DNA of 64,000 bases from Vibrio ulleungensis (GCF_016900875.1 NZ_JAFEUM010000006.1:124001-188000), one strand, 5' to 3'; shown: positions 54,790-63,958, counted from the stretch's first letter. Notes: generated from the letters alone by a model not told the origin. A program made the numbers and translations.

Positions 54790-56870
54790 GCGTTGGTGTA
54801 GTTTTCTCTTCTTGGCATCCACCGTTCAATGATTTTGTCGCATTGTGGGCGGTGGTGTGTGTGGAGTTGTTGGGCGAGTCTTTGGACTAAAGGGATCAGT
54901 GCTTGGTCTCTCATGAGATCGGCTATTTTTAGGTCGGCAATGCCGGTTTGTTTGGTGCCGAGTAGTTCGCCCGGACCGCGGATTTCTAAATCTTTTTGTG
55001 CGATCACAAACCCATCGTTGCTTTCGCGAAGCACGCCTAAGCGTTTTTGAGCCGTTTTAGACAGCGGCGGATGATAGAGCAGTACGCAGTGACTAGCGAC
55101 TTGTCCGCGCCCTACGCGGCCACGTAATTGGTGAAGCTGAGCAAGCCCTAAACGTTCAGGGTTTTCAATCACCATTAAACTGGCGTTAGGCACATCCACG
55201 CCGACTTCTATGACGGTGGTTGCGACCAGAAGATGCAACTGGTTGTCTTTAAACTGCTGCATGATCGCTTGCTTCTCTTTGGGCTTCATCCGGCCGTGAA
55301 CCAGCCCAATGTTGAGCTCGGGAAGAAGCAGTTTTAGCTCTTCTGCGGTAATTTCGGCTGCTTGTGCTTCCAACACTTCCGATTCGTCAATCAATGTGCA
55401 CACCCAATAAGCCTGCTTGCCTTCACTTAGGCATGCATTTCGGATGCGCTCGATAATGTCGCGTCTTTTGGAGTCAGGGATCACTACGGTTTGGATGGGT
55501 GTTCTACCTGGTGGCAGTTCATCAATGACGGACGTTTCTAGGTCAGCGTAAGCGGTCATGGCGAGCGTTCTTGGAATCGGTGTTGCGGTCATGATCAACT
55601 GGTGCGGGTAGACGCCTTGCTGGTGGCCTTTATTTCTTAGCTCTAAACGTTGATGAACCCCAAATCGGTGCTGCTCATCAATGATCACCAGCGCTAGTTT
55701 TTCAAAGCTCACGGCCTCTTGGAAGATCGCATGTGTGCCCACCACCATTTTGGCTTCGCCGCTGGCAACACGCTCTATTTCTAGCTGTTTGGCTTTACCG
55801 GTCACTTTACCCGCTAACCACGCAACTTGGATCCCAAGTGGTGATAACCATTGCTCAAAGTTAATTGCGTGCTGCTCCGCGAGAAGCTCTGTTGGGGCCA
55901 TTAGTGCCACTTGATAGCCTTGCTCGATAGCATTGAGCGCGCTTAATGCAGCAACTAAGGTTTTCCCCGAGCCAACGTCACCTTGTACTAACCTCATCAT
56001 TGGGTGTGATTGTCTTAGGTCGCTTTCTATCTCGCTGACGACTCGGCTTTGTGCATTGGTGGGTGAAAAAGGCAAATTGGCGAGCAGTTGCGGCTTTAAT
56101 GAAGTTGATGTGGCAATGTGCCATGCGGCATGCTGATGCCCTTGTGCTTTGACAAGTAACATAGACAGGTTCTGCGCTAATAACTCTTCGATGATCAATC
56201 GCAATTGAGCGGGGTGTTGTCCTTTTTCAAACAGCGCAAGATCAGTGTCTGGTGGCGGCCTGTGAAGGGTATGCAGGGCTTGCTTAATGCTTATCTGCTG
56301 CGGATACAGATTGTCTGGTAATAGGTCTTGAACCGCCATTGAATCGAGCAGTGACAGAGCTTGTTCGGTAATAGCGCGCAAGGTGAGCTGCTTGAGTCCA
56401 TCCGTAGTCGGATAGACAGGCGTTAATGAGCTCTCGACTTTAGCGGTTGGCGCTTGGTTGTCTGCCTGAAAGCTAAACTCGGGATGAACAATCTCAAACC
56501 CATACTGCCCACGCTTGATTTCTCCATAGGCGTGCACCCATCTACCTTCACTAAATTGGTTTTTCATTCCCGCAGTGAAGTTGAAAAAGCGCAAGGTTAC
56601 ACTGCCAAAGCCATCGCTGATTTTAACGGTTAACATCTTTCGGCGTGCGAAAACGGTGTCTACGGCTTTTACTTCGCCAAGCACTGCGCACCATAAACCA
56701 GCATGAAGCGCGCGAACAGGGTAAACAGTGGTTCGATCTTCATAGCGATAGGGTAAGTGAAACAGTGCGTCTTGGCAGGTCACAATATCAATTTTTGCCA
56801 GTTTCTCTGCTACTTTGGCCCCAACGCCCTTTAGCTCGGTAATGGGAATGCTCGACAGTAATTGTGACAC
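54786..56870 (-). CDS. recG: ATP-dependent DNA helicase RecG
   Basis: This 694-residue protein (E. coli RecG has 693) has an N-terminal wedge/OB domain (about 1-250; LKGVGAKVAEKLAKI and FHLPYRYEDRT), then SF2 helicase motifs: GDVGSGKT (about 297-304), APTELLAEQH, DEQHRFGVHQR (about 397-407), TATPIPRTLA, and C-terminal VATTVIEVGVDVPNASLM and QLRGRVGRG. RecG remodels replication forks and Holliday junctions. It is a core chromosomal gene and helps mark the right end of the accessory zone. Its 3' end overlaps the RAYT gene by 4 bases, so the mobile element landed exactly at its end without harming it. Confidence 0.98.
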   Translation of the reverse strand: MSQLLSSIPITELKGVGAKVAEKLAKIDIVTCQDALFHLPYRYEDRTTVYPVRALHAGLWCAVLGEVKAVDTVFARRKMLTVKISDGFGSVTLRFFNFTAGMKNQFSEGRWVHAYGEIKRGQYGFEIVHPEFSFQADNQAPTAKVESSLTPVYPTTDGLKQLTLRAITEQALSLLDSMAVQDLLPDNLYPQQISIKQALHTLHRPPPDTDLALFEKGQHPAQLRLIIEELLAQNLSMLLVKAQGHQHAAWHIATSTSLKPQLLANLPFSPTNAQSRVVSEIESDLRQSHPMMRLVQGDVGSGKTLVAALSALNAIEQGYQVALMAPTELLAEQHAINFEQWLSPLGIQVAWLAGKVTGKAKQLEIERVASGEAKMVVGTHAIFQEAVSFEKLALVIIDEQHRFGVHQRLELRNKGHQQGVYPHQLIMTATPIPRTLAMTAYADLETSVIDELPPGRTPIQTVVIPDSKRRDIIERIRNACLSEGKQAYWVCTLIDESEVLEAQAAEITAEELKLLLPELNIGLVHGRMKPKEKQAIMQQFKDNQLHLLVATTVIEVGVDVPNASLMVIENPERLGLAQLHQLRGRVGRGQVASHCVLLYHPPLSKTAQKRLGVLRESNDGFVIAQKDLEIRGPGELLGTKQTGIADLKIADLMRDQALIPLVQRLAQQLHTHHRPQCDKIIERWMPRRENYTNA

Positions 56871-56974
56871 TCAGTCTCCTTGCAGTGCATGCATAAACAC
56901 TTTTGAAATCGCGTTGCTAGTATAAACCTGTGAAAGGTGTGTTGAAAATGGTGCTCTCGTCTTAGAGGGCGTAT

Positions 56975-57697
56975 TTAGTCGCAAGTCTTAACTCTGTCGA
57001 CTAACTTCATTGACCCTGGTAACAGCATGGAATGGTATTTTGCATCAACCAGTTGATAATCCATACTGGGCGCAAACCACATCGTGACTTCGTCTGCCCC
57101 TTTTTGCTTAATGGGTATAACCTTCAGTTCGCCCCATTTTGAATAGTTCTTTGTCTGTTGTTGTTCGACAAAGTAATGGTAGTGCTCTAGCATATCTGAC
57201 GCTTGTCGAGTTAATTGAAACTGTTCAACACCTTGCAATAACATGTAGCGAAGTTGCGCCGATATGGTGTCAACGTCTAAGATTGGTCTATCAGGGTTGG
57301 TAAACTGCATTTCTTTTTGATTCACTAGCATGACCGATTGATGACCGCCTTCTGCAATGTCGACAGTCATTTCGCGGTTCTTAAAACCAGAGACATCCTG
57401 AGTAAACTCGGTAGTGACGAATCCTTTTTGCTCATCCCAAACAAAACTAGCGTGCTGCTCAAAACGCGTACCTATACCAAGTATTCCAGCGTAGCTGTTA
57501 GAGGATATCGACCCACCAGTCTCACTCCACGCCTCTTTACGAGTTAACCAACCGGTTTTTATACCGGCAAAATAGATATGATATTTAAGCGTGTTCTCGC
57601 AGCTGAATGTTGAGTTTGGAAATGCCATGGGTTGCTGAGCAAATACGAAACGCGACACCAAGTGCAAACATGCAGCAGCAATGTATAGGGTCTTCAT
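56975..57697 (-). CDS. DUF3108-domain periplasmic protein
   Basis: This 240-residue protein has an N-terminal signal sequence (MKTLYIAAACLHLVSRFVFA). The body has the DUF3108 pattern: LKYHIYFAGIKTGWLTRKEA (about 37-56), FVTTEFTQDVSGFKNREM, then PILDVDTISAQLRYMLLQGV (about 138-157) and EVTMWFAPSMDYQLVDAKYH near the end. DUF3108 proteins are beta-rich and exported, with unknown function. It lies downstream of hipT-like genes and upstream of recG, with gaps that suggest its own promoter. Confidence 0.75.
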   Translation of the reverse strand: MKTLYIAAACLHLVSRFVFAQQPMAFPNSTFSCENTLKYHIYFAGIKTGWLTRKEAWSETGGSISSNSYAGILGIGTRFEQHASFVWDEQKGFVTTEFTQDVSGFKNREMTVDIAEGGHQSVMLVNQKEMQFTNPDRPILDVDTISAQLRYMLLQGVEQFQLTRQASDMLEHYHYFVEQQQTKNYSKWGELKVIPIKQKGADEVTMWFAPSMDYQLVDAKYHSMLLPGSMKLVDRVKTCD

Positions 57698-57830
57698 CGA
57701 TGATCACTCAAGGCTAAAATATCAATAGAGTCGTTATAGTGCCCGTATCGACGCCGCTTTACAATTTGCGAAGCGCTCTTCGAGCATATTTAGGCAGCAT
57801 TGCATTATGTCGATACGTTAAAAATGTGTT

Positions 57831-58781
57831 CTATCGATACTCGATAAAGTGATACGCAACGGTATTAATCCATTTCTCTATGCTCTTAATTTGATGATCG
57901 GGCAATAAACTGCATCGATACTGCTCAATGATGCGTGGAACGTGTCGAAATAAATCATCAAGATAGTGGGTCGCAGTCTCTTCACTTAGCCCTATAGCAC
58001 AGCCAAAATCAATGAAATCTCGACCAGTGTAAACGCCGTGCTGCGTAAAGCCGGAACAAACATTCTGATTTCCTTCTTCAAATAGGCGTAATGGCAATGC
58101 CATGGACTGCTCCATAATAAATGGATAGGCGGATACGGCGACATAGTCGTAAACCGGTGCCAGTTTCATCTGCCCACAATCGTCATAGATGATGGCGATA
58201 TTTCGAAGGTGCAGGTCACAATTGCCCAGTAAATAGGCAGTGATCACTCGTTTATAAAACTCATCTTCCAATGCGAGGCTAGTGATTAAATGCTGTTTCA
58301 AGAAGCTGAATACTCGTTCGTAGCTAATGTATGAATGCTCGGTGTCGGGGTTAATCTCACCGTATTTACAAGTGGCATTCATTGCGGCGTCGAGCTGCTC
58401 TTGGTGGATGGGATAGCCATTATTGTCTCGATCAAAGCGCTTTATAACAAAGGCTCGTTCAATGGGACTCTTTGATTCCGGAATAAAATTTGCGAGCCAA
58501 AAACTAGGAACATCAAACCCCAGCTCCTGCATGATACACATGGTTGTGAACTCATTTTCCGCTAGGAAAGGAAGTTCACTCGTTGAGGGTTTTACAATGC
58601 AGTCACAACTCTCTGTTGTGTGATGATCCAGAGCCAACTGCATCGTCAATTTAGGTTGCGCGCCAGAAATACACCGTCCGCGATAGTGCAAGGTGAGTTC
58701 TTGTTCAAACTGCCTGGCACTAAATGGCAAAAATTGACCAATGCTATGTTCATAACTTTGGTACGAAAAATGTTGTTTCAT
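57831..58781 (-). CDS. hipT: HipT-like serine/threonine kinase toxin
   Basis: This 316-residue HipA-fold kinase lacks the N-terminal subdomain of HipA, which is instead encoded by the preceding small gene, the layout of HipBST systems. The Gly-rich loop reads CISGAQPKL (Cys37-Ile38-Ser39), where HipT of E. coli O127 has SIS with two autophosphorylated serines. VIKRFDRDNNGYPIHQEQLD (about 112-131) holds the ATP-binding Lys114, GNCDLHLRN (about 186-194) the catalytic Asp189, and APVYDYV the metal-binding Asp212. All kinase residues are present, so it may be active. It starts 2 bases after the hipS-like stop. Confidence 0.88.
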   Translation of the reverse strand: MKQHFSYQSYEHSIGQFLPFSARQFEQELTLHYRGRCISGAQPKLTMQLALDHHTTESCDCIVKPSTSELPFLAENEFTTMCIMQELGFDVPSFWLANFIPESKSPIERAFVIKRFDRDNNGYPIHQEQLDAAMNATCKYGEINPDTEHSYISYERVFSFLKQHLITSLALEDEFYKRVITAYLLGNCDLHLRNIAIIYDDCGQMKLAPVYDYVAVSAYPFIMEQSMALPLRLFEEGNQNVCSGFTQHGVYTGRDFIDFGCAIGLSEETATHYLDDLFRHVPRIIEQYRCSLLPDHQIKSIEKWINTVAYHFIEYR

Positions 58782-58783
58782 CT

Positions 58784-59089
58784 CTATCCCCTTGTGATTT
58801 TTACTGCACCAATCAAGTCATCACCATTGTTTATGAGCAACGTGAAAAGGTCGTCATGAGCTATGTGCTGTGAACGACACATTTTATTTTTAAGCCAGCC
58901 TTCGGCGACCAGGCTTGCAAAAAACGGGTGTAAATGGGGGAGAGTGTAAGGCGACTCGCTCACAGGTAAGCTCAATGAGAGTGGTTGCCCATGATAGTTT
59001 TGTTGGTATTGAAACGAGTATGCGTGGGCCTCTTTATGCAGAGAGCCCACGAATTCCCCGTAAAGGAATACTTGTGCTGTTGTAGTCAT
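58784..59089 (-). CDS. hipS: HipS-like antitoxin (HipA N-terminal subdomain)
   Basis: The ATG at 59089 has GTGAGG 6 bases upstream and gives 101 residues; a GTG at 59101 is possible. The sequence MTTTAQVFLYGEFVGSLHKE, LSLSLPVSESPYTLPHLHPF (about 44-63) and FTLLINNGDDLIGAVKI (about 83-99) corresponds to the N1 subdomain of HipA, present as a free protein (HipS) in HipBST loci, where HipS neutralises HipT. It directly precedes the kinase gene. No hipB-type helix-turn-helix gene is visible upstream, where it would be expected. Confidence 0.82.
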   Translation of the reverse strand: MTTTAQVFLYGEFVGSLHKEAHAYSFQYQQNYHGQPLSLSLPVSESPYTLPHLHPFFASLVAEGWLKNKMCRSQHIAHDDLFTLLINNGDDLIGAVKITRG

Positions 59090-59590
59090 TTGTATCCTCA
59101 CGCTCTAGCCAACGCGTTGTTAGCGTTGAATTTTTTGACGAAGTTTGTCTTGGAATTATTTTTTGTGGTGCCTGTTTTCCCAAGTACGAGAATAAGCTTA
59201 GAGAAGTTATTTAAAAAAACAGCCCAAATGTTATCAAATTGTTGGTTATTTGCGCTATTTGCTCGGTTTTTGCGAGATATGCCGCAAAACATCACGATTT
59301 AATTAGAGTGAAGTTTCAATAAATACGCCCAATTTTGTGATCTTTATCCAAATTAGGACTTGCTAATGGAGGGTGTCAGGGTCTACAAAAAGTGATTTAC
59401 TTCAAGTTTTCTATTCTCGTGACGCGCGCGATTTCATGACGCAGCAATAACGATTTTAAATTGAAGGGTAGTTTGACTCGTTTCGAGGAAGAACACTCAG
59501 TAGCCTAGATTAGATGCCGGCTCGGCAATGGACGGGACAACGAAACGATTCGCAAAGGATGAAAACCGTTTCATTGCATCAATTTTCTAT
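59090..59590. other. Intergenic region upstream of hipS
   Basis: About 500 bases without a recognisable gene. One leftward frame (59295-59098, 65 codons) reaches the hipS ribosome binding site but is rich in Asn and Lys and shows no helix-turn-helix, so I do not call it hipB. The region may hold the hip promoter, a degraded hipB, or the terminator region of neighbouring genes. Confidence 0.45.
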
Positions 59591-60076
59591 TTATTTGTCA
59601 GTAAACAGTGTTTCGTATTTGACGAACTCGGTAGTGGTATCGCCATAGTAGAGGGTTCCATCTAGTTCTGTTGCAACACGTAATAGATAGTCTTTAGAAG
59701 ACGGGGGAGGAAGCGTCGCAACCCAGCTTCTGTTTTCAGTGTCGTTTGACACCATGTCGATGGGCTGGCCTTGTTCACTTTCGTTCGCCACGACAGACAC
59801 AATCACGCCTTGAAGTGCGTGCTTAGAGGTCATGCTGATTTCCCAACCTTGCTGGCTAAGTGACTCAGAACGAAATTTGATTTTAAATTCACCGTTTTCC
59901 ATATCACACAGACCACTGGTGTAACGGCAGTTGGATTTACTAATAAGCTTGTAGCTTTCCCCTTTTTTGGCCGCGTGCGGTTTTTCGGAGACCGCGAGAT
60001 CAACACCAAAATAGGCGATAACGGCAAGAACGGGCGTAATAATTACAGCAAGAATAAAGTGTTTATTTTTAAACAT
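59591..60076 (-). CDS. Hypothetical membrane-anchored periplasmic protein
   Basis: This 161-residue protein starts with an uncleaved-looking signal/anchor (HFILAVIITPVLAVIAYFGV, residues about 6-25). The outside domain includes NCRYTSGLCDMENGEFKIKF (about 49-68) with two Cys that could form a disulfide, and ends KDYLLRVATELDGTLYYGDT. I do not recognise a named family. It lies downstream of the VC_2705-type symporter, beyond a terminator, so it is probably transcribed independently. A gene in this position is common beside these symporters in Vibrio-like genomes (weak recollection). Confidence 0.6.
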   Translation of the reverse strand: MFKNKHFILAVIITPVLAVIAYFGVDLAVSEKPHAAKKGESYKLISKSNCRYTSGLCDMENGEFKIKFRSESLSQQGWEISMTSKHALQGVIVSVVANESEQGQPIDMVSNDTENRSWVATLPPPSSKDYLLRVATELDGTLYYGDTTTEFVKYETLFTDK

Positions 60077-60173
60077 ACAACTGACTTTTTATTATGGATA
60101 ATAACAACTTAGAACAGTTTTTAATCGCAGCAAAATGCAAAGTCTAAAACTGTGGCGTAGGTAGAAAGGTTGG

Positions 60174-60206
60174 TAAAAAGAAAGCCCTATCTTTCGATAG
60201 GGCTTA
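60174..60206 (-). terminator. Intrinsic terminator of the symporter operon
   Basis: Leftward, AAGCCCTATC-GAAA-GATAGGGCTT is a perfect 10-bp stem with a stable GAAA loop, followed by TCTTTTT. It lies 10 bases after the stop of the large symporter gene and ends its transcription unit. Confidence 0.92.
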
Positions 60207-60215
60207 GGTAAGTGA

Positions 60216-61943
60216 TTAGTGGTCGACTGCGTCGCCAGCACCTGCAGGTACACGAACGTGCTCTACAAGGTCCTTCACTTCTTGTGGTGTTTCAGCGGTT
60301 ACTTTCGATACTAGGAAGGCAACAAGGAAGTTAAACACCGCACCAATTGCACCAAACGCATTTGGCTCAATGCCTAGGAACCAGTTGCTTCCCCAGCTTT
60401 CTAAGTAAGTCCAGTCAGAGATAAATAGGATCCCTTTATGTTGGAATACGTAGAACAGAGTAATACTGATACCGGCGATCATACCGGCGATCGCACCTTC
60501 TTTGTTGATGTTCTTACTGAAGATACCCATCATCAACACAGGGAAAATGGAGGAGGCGGCAAGACCAAAGGCCAGCGCTACCGTACCCGCTGCAAACCCG
60601 GGAGGATTGAGTCCCAAGTAGCCGGCGACAGCAATGGCAACGGCCATGGATATTCGCGAGGCGAGCAGTTCTTTCTTCTCCGATATGTTGGGATTGATGA
60701 CCCCTTTAATCAAGTCATGGGATATTGCGGAGGATATGGCGAGCAATAGACCTGCCGCTGTAGATAGTGCAGCAGCAAGACCACCGGCAGCAACCAATGC
60801 AATCACCCAGTTTGGTAGTTTAGCGATTTCTGGGTTAGCCAATACCATGATGTCGTTATCCACTTTAAGCTCGTTTGTAGCCGCGCTAGAAGTGTAGTTA
60901 ATGTTGCCATCACCGTTTTTATCATCAAAGCCAAGTAGGCCAGTTTTTTCCCAGTTTTTAAACCAGTCAGGACGCTCGTCATAAACAAGGTGCTGGCCTG
61001 GTGCTGGGTTAACAGTATCCATTAGGTTCAAACGAGCCATTGCAGCTACTGCAGGAGCGGTAGTGTATAGGATCGCGATGAACACAAGTGCCCAACCTGC
61101 TGAGGTACGCGCATCACGTACTTTTGGCACAGTAAAGAAACGAATGATTACGTGTGGAAGACCGGCAGTACCAATCATTAGTGACATGGTGTACACAAAC
61201 ATATTGAGTGTGTCACCGCGCACATGGGTGGTGTATTCAGTAAATCCGAGTTCGGTCACTACTTGGTCGAGCCTGTCGAGTAAGTAGACATCGGTGCCGA
61301 CCATGGTACTACCCAGACCAATCTGAGGAAGTGCGTGGCCAGTTAATTGCAACGAAATGAATATTGCTGGAATAGTGTAAGCTAAAATGAGTACGCAATA
61401 TTGTGCAATCTGTGTATAGGTAATGCCTTTCATGCCGCCCATAACCGCGTACATAAATACAATACACATACCGATTAGTAGGCCTGTGTCATAGTCCACT
61501 TCTAAGAAGCGACCAAAGGCAACACCTACCCCTTTCATCTGACCGATAACATAAGTGACCGATGCAATGATCAAACAGACTACCGCAACAATACGGGCTG
61601 TTTTAGAGTAGAAACGCTCGCCTACGAACTCAGGTACAGTGAACTTACCAAATTTGCGCAAGTAAGGTGCTAGGAGAAGTGCAAGTAGTACATAACCACC
61701 TGTCCAACCCATCAAGAACACCGAACCACCATAGCCCATAAAGGCGATAAGCCCAGCCATTGAAATGAACGATGCAGCAGACATCCAGTCAGCCGCAGTT
61801 GCCATGCCGTTTGCGATAGGGTGTACACCACCGCCCGCAACATAGAACTCTTTAGTTGATCCAGCACGAGCCCAGATCGCAATGCCGATATACAGTGCAA
61901 AGGTTGCACCGACGACTAAGTAAGTAATGGTTTTAAGATCCAT
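60216..61943 (-). CDS. Sodium:solute symporter, VC_2705 subfamily large subunit (ActP-like)
   Basis: This 575-residue SLC5-family protein has about 13 membrane helices. Family signatures include FYVAGGGVHPIANGMATAAD (about 33-52), MSAASFISMAGLIAFMGYGG, GQMKGVGVAFGRFLEVDYD and a C-terminal GAIAGMIAGISITLFYVF. It contains an unusual hydrophilic insert near residues 315-365 (FDDKNGDGNINYTSSAATNE) with a DxNxDG calcium-loop-like motif. The group is related to acetate permease ActP and works with a small DUF4212 subunit, whose gene lies 12 bases upstream. Acetate or another short carboxylate is the likely substrate, supported by the CrbR/ErdR-like regulator nearby. Confidence 0.9.
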   Translation of the reverse strand: MDLKTITYLVVGATFALYIGIAIWARAGSTKEFYVAGGGVHPIANGMATAADWMSAASFISMAGLIAFMGYGGSVFLMGWTGGYVLLALLLAPYLRKFGKFTVPEFVGERFYSKTARIVAVVCLIIASVTYVIGQMKGVGVAFGRFLEVDYDTGLLIGMCIVFMYAVMGGMKGITYTQIAQYCVLILAYTIPAIFISLQLTGHALPQIGLGSTMVGTDVYLLDRLDQVVTELGFTEYTTHVRGDTLNMFVYTMSLMIGTAGLPHVIIRFFTVPKVRDARTSAGWALVFIAILYTTAPAVAAMARLNLMDTVNPAPGQHLVYDERPDWFKNWEKTGLLGFDDKNGDGNINYTSSAATNELKVDNDIMVLANPEIAKLPNWVIALVAAGGLAAALSTAAGLLLAISSAISHDLIKGVINPNISEKKELLASRISMAVAIAVAGYLGLNPPGFAAGTVALAFGLAASSIFPVLMMGIFSKNINKEGAIAGMIAGISITLFYVFQHKGILFISDWTYLESWGSNWFLGIEPNAFGAIGAVFNFLVAFLVSKVTAETPQEVKDLVEHVRVPAGAGDAVDH

Positions 61944-61955
61944 CTTCAGCAGCCC

Positions 61956-62219
61956 CTATTCTTCAACGCCAAATTCGCGGTCGATTTGTCGCATCTTCCA
62001 CGCATAGTAAAAAATAATGGCCAAGAAGGTGTAAATTGAACCTTGTTGAGCGAACCAGAAGCCAAGCTTGTAGCCTCCGATCTGTATGTTGTTTAGTGCA
62101 TCAACAAATAAGATGCCACAGCCAAACGAGACCACAAACCAGATAATCATTAAGCTAATCATCAGTTTCACGTTTTTGTCCCAGTAGGCTTTGGCTTTAG
62201 CTTCGTCTTTAAACGCCAT
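61956..62219 (-). CDS. Symporter small subunit (DUF4212)
   Basis: This 87-residue protein has two hydrophobic helices (LMISLMIIWFVVSFGCGILF about 19-38 and YTFLAIIFYYAWKMRQIDRE about 62-81) in the order typical of DUF4212, with the conserved YWDKNVKLM entry and MRQIDREFGVEE end. It is always found beside the large symporter subunit of the VC_2705 type and is thought to form a complex with it. It precedes the large gene by 12 bases in one operon. A GGAGAC ribosome binding site lies before its ATG. Confidence 0.9.
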   Translation of the reverse strand: MAFKDEAKAKAYWDKNVKLMISLMIIWFVVSFGCGILFVDALNNIQIGGYKLGFWFAQQGSIYTFLAIIFYYAWKMRQIDREFGVEE

Positions 62220-62580
62220 TGCCGTCTCCTTACGGTATTGTTATCGGTCACTCGCGCAGCCAGTGCAGCGCTTCTTGAGTGTTAATGAAATGTTGCATCA
62301 TTTACATTAGCAATCCTTTAACAAGAGTTCTTTTCAACTTTAGTCGCGCGATAAAAGTCGAATAATGTCTAATAATTAGGGCGTTTTGTGAGCTAGGGAC
62401 GGGTATGAGCGTGTTGTGGAAATGTTAACTTAGACGTAAGTAGTAGAGTTTGTGCTTTCAACACAAAAATAATGTAAAGCGATGGCAGACTTTAGTCGGG
62501 CAACAAAGGGACATTTGAAGCTGCGATCATCAAATATCCCGATTGTGTTTGCAAAAAAACGCGCGGTAAGAAGGAGATGT
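62220..62580. other. Intergenic region upstream of the symporter operon
   Basis: These 361 bases between the response regulator gene and the leftward symporter operon contain no gene. The symporter promoter must lie here. I find no perfect CRP palindrome and no clear sigma54 pair. Confidence 0.45.
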
Positions 62581-63216
62581 CTAACTTTCAGGTTGCATCT
62601 GCTGCAGCATAATCACAGCTTGGGTGCGGTTTTTAACCCCTAGCTTGCGGAAAATGGCTGTCATGTGCGCCTTAATGGTTGCTTCCGATACATTGAGCTC
62701 ATAGGCGATCTGCTTATTGAGCAATCCGTCATTGAGCATACCAAGAACCTTATACTGCTGAGGCGTTAAGGTCGCGATTTTGGTCGCTAGATCATCTGAC
62801 GCTGCTTTATTAGTGATCAACTCTGCTGGGAAGTAGGGATCGCCATTGAGCACTTGCTTAAGCGCATCGGTAAGCGTTCGCATATCACTCGACTTAGGAA
62901 TAAAGCCAAATGCTCCATGTGTTTTAACTTGGGTGACAATGCTGGCATCTTCGCTGGCCGACACCACAACAATAGGAATGTCTGGGTAGTCAGCTCGCAT
63001 CTGGATCAGTCCAGACATGCCGTTTGCACCAGGCATCTTAAGGTCAAGCAGCACCAAATCTGGCTCGTCTTGAGTCTCAAGCAGCTGAACTAAGGACTCT
63101 AGAGAGTCCGCTTCAAGTAGGTTTGCGCCACTAATGGCCATGTGTACCGCCTGAAATAACGCGTTGCGAAACAGCGGGTGATCATCGGCGATAACTATCG
63201 AGTAACTTGCATCCAT
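62581..63216 (-). CDS. LuxR-type response regulator (CrbR/ErdR-like)
   Basis: This 211-residue NarL/FixJ-type regulator has a receiver domain with the acidic pocket ADDHPLFRNALF (about 10-21), phosphoacceptor Asp58 in VLLDLKMPG, and Lys in GFIPKSSD (about 107). The C-terminal DNA-binding domain reads LTPQQYKVLGMLNDGLLNKQ and SEATIKAHMTAIFRKLGVKN (about 150-197). The gene next to a VC_2705-type symporter resembles CrbR/ErdR, which activates acetate uptake and acs in Vibrio and Pseudomonas. Its sensor kinase is not in the window. That functional match is inference from family and place. Confidence 0.85.
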   Translation of the reverse strand: MDASYSIVIADDHPLFRNALFQAVHMAISGANLLEADSLESLVQLLETQDEPDLVLLDLKMPGANGMSGLIQMRADYPDIPIVVVSASEDASIVTQVKTHGAFGFIPKSSDMRTLTDALKQVLNGDPYFPAELITNKAASDDLATKIATLTPQQYKVLGMLNDGLLNKQIAYELNVSEATIKAHMTAIFRKLGVKNRTQAVIMLQQMQPES

Positions 63217-63373
63217 GACTATGTACTCTTATCCGTTAGAACTTATTGAAATGATTATGGTTCTGAATGGTGGATTGGACAATATTTGTACCCGAAAAGT
63301 CTGAGGGGGGTCACTATGGTTATCGGTTTATTGCCGTGGGCTCTGTCACACGTTAATGACGAAAGGAAATTTG

Positions 63374-63682
63374 TTACTTATTACCGCTGCTATTCTTGTC
63401 TTCAATGACGTATCCAAATGATAAGAAGTTCAACGTTGGCGTTAGGACTGCGGGTAGAATGGCATAAGCGAAGACTCCTAAATTGAAGAGATCCGCAAGG
63501 ATAAGACCACCTGCAACTGAGAGTGCTACATTCACGCCGCTTGCAAATGCTGTTATTGCTAAATTTGCACCGCAGATGGAATGAGTAATGTTGGTGGCGT
63601 AGAAATGCGAGATTCGGTCGGCTTTGGAAATTGGATTCTGGCATTTTGGACAACGCTTGATCAACGCTTTGCTTATGAGCAT
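63374..63682 (-). CDS. Small membrane protein with N-terminal zinc-ribbon-like CPKC
   Basis: This 102-residue protein has KRCPKCQNPISKADRISHFY near the N-terminus (CPKC knuckle at about 10-13) and a third Cys in THSICGANL (about 37), then two hydrophobic segments (about 40-65 and 68-92). I do not recognise the family. The Cys pattern may bind zinc with His residues. It ends a two-gene leftward group with the next small membrane protein gene, 12 bases apart. Confidence 0.6.
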   Translation of the reverse strand: MLISKALIKRCPKCQNPISKADRISHFYATNITHSICGANLAITAFASGVNVALSVAGGLILADLFNLGVFAYAILPAVLTPTLNFLSFGYVIEDKNSSGNK

Positions 63683-63694
63683 AAATCCTACTGA

Positions 63695-63958
63695 CTAGTC
63701 ACTGTAGTCTATAAAAGTGGGGTAGCAAATTGCGATAGATACCATACAAGCTATAGCTCCGGCGATATCCATTTCATCATTGTTAAGATTTAAAAAAATG
63801 TCGCAGAATACTAATATAGTAAATGTCATAGTAATAAAACCACATATAAACTGTATAGCCTTTACCACTATATGAGGCTCATTATTCTTATTGATTTTTG
63901 ATTCTATTATTAATGATGCAAGTAATATCACACCAAATGAGATCGGTATATATATCAT
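63695..63958 (-). CDS. Small hypothetical membrane protein
   Basis: This 87-residue protein has three hydrophobic segments (IPISFGVILLASLIIE about 4-19, AIQFICGFITMTFTILVFCD about 35-54, AGAIACMVSIAICYPTF about 67-83) separated by short polar loops. No known family is recognised. It is AT-rich compared with the chromosomal genes nearby and is followed 12 bases later by the CPKC protein gene. Co-transcription is likely. The window ends 42 bases upstream. Confidence 0.5.
   Translation of the reverse strand: MIYIPISFGVILLASLIIESKINKNNEPHIVVKAIQFICGFITMTFTILVFCDIFLNLNNDEMDIAGAIACMVSIAICYPTFIDYSD

Noticed and set aside
59098..59295. A 65-codon leftward frame directly before hipS, where hipB would be expected
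   Set aside because: It is rich in Asn and Lys, has no helix-turn-helix pattern and no clear ribosome binding site. I leave it as intergenic.
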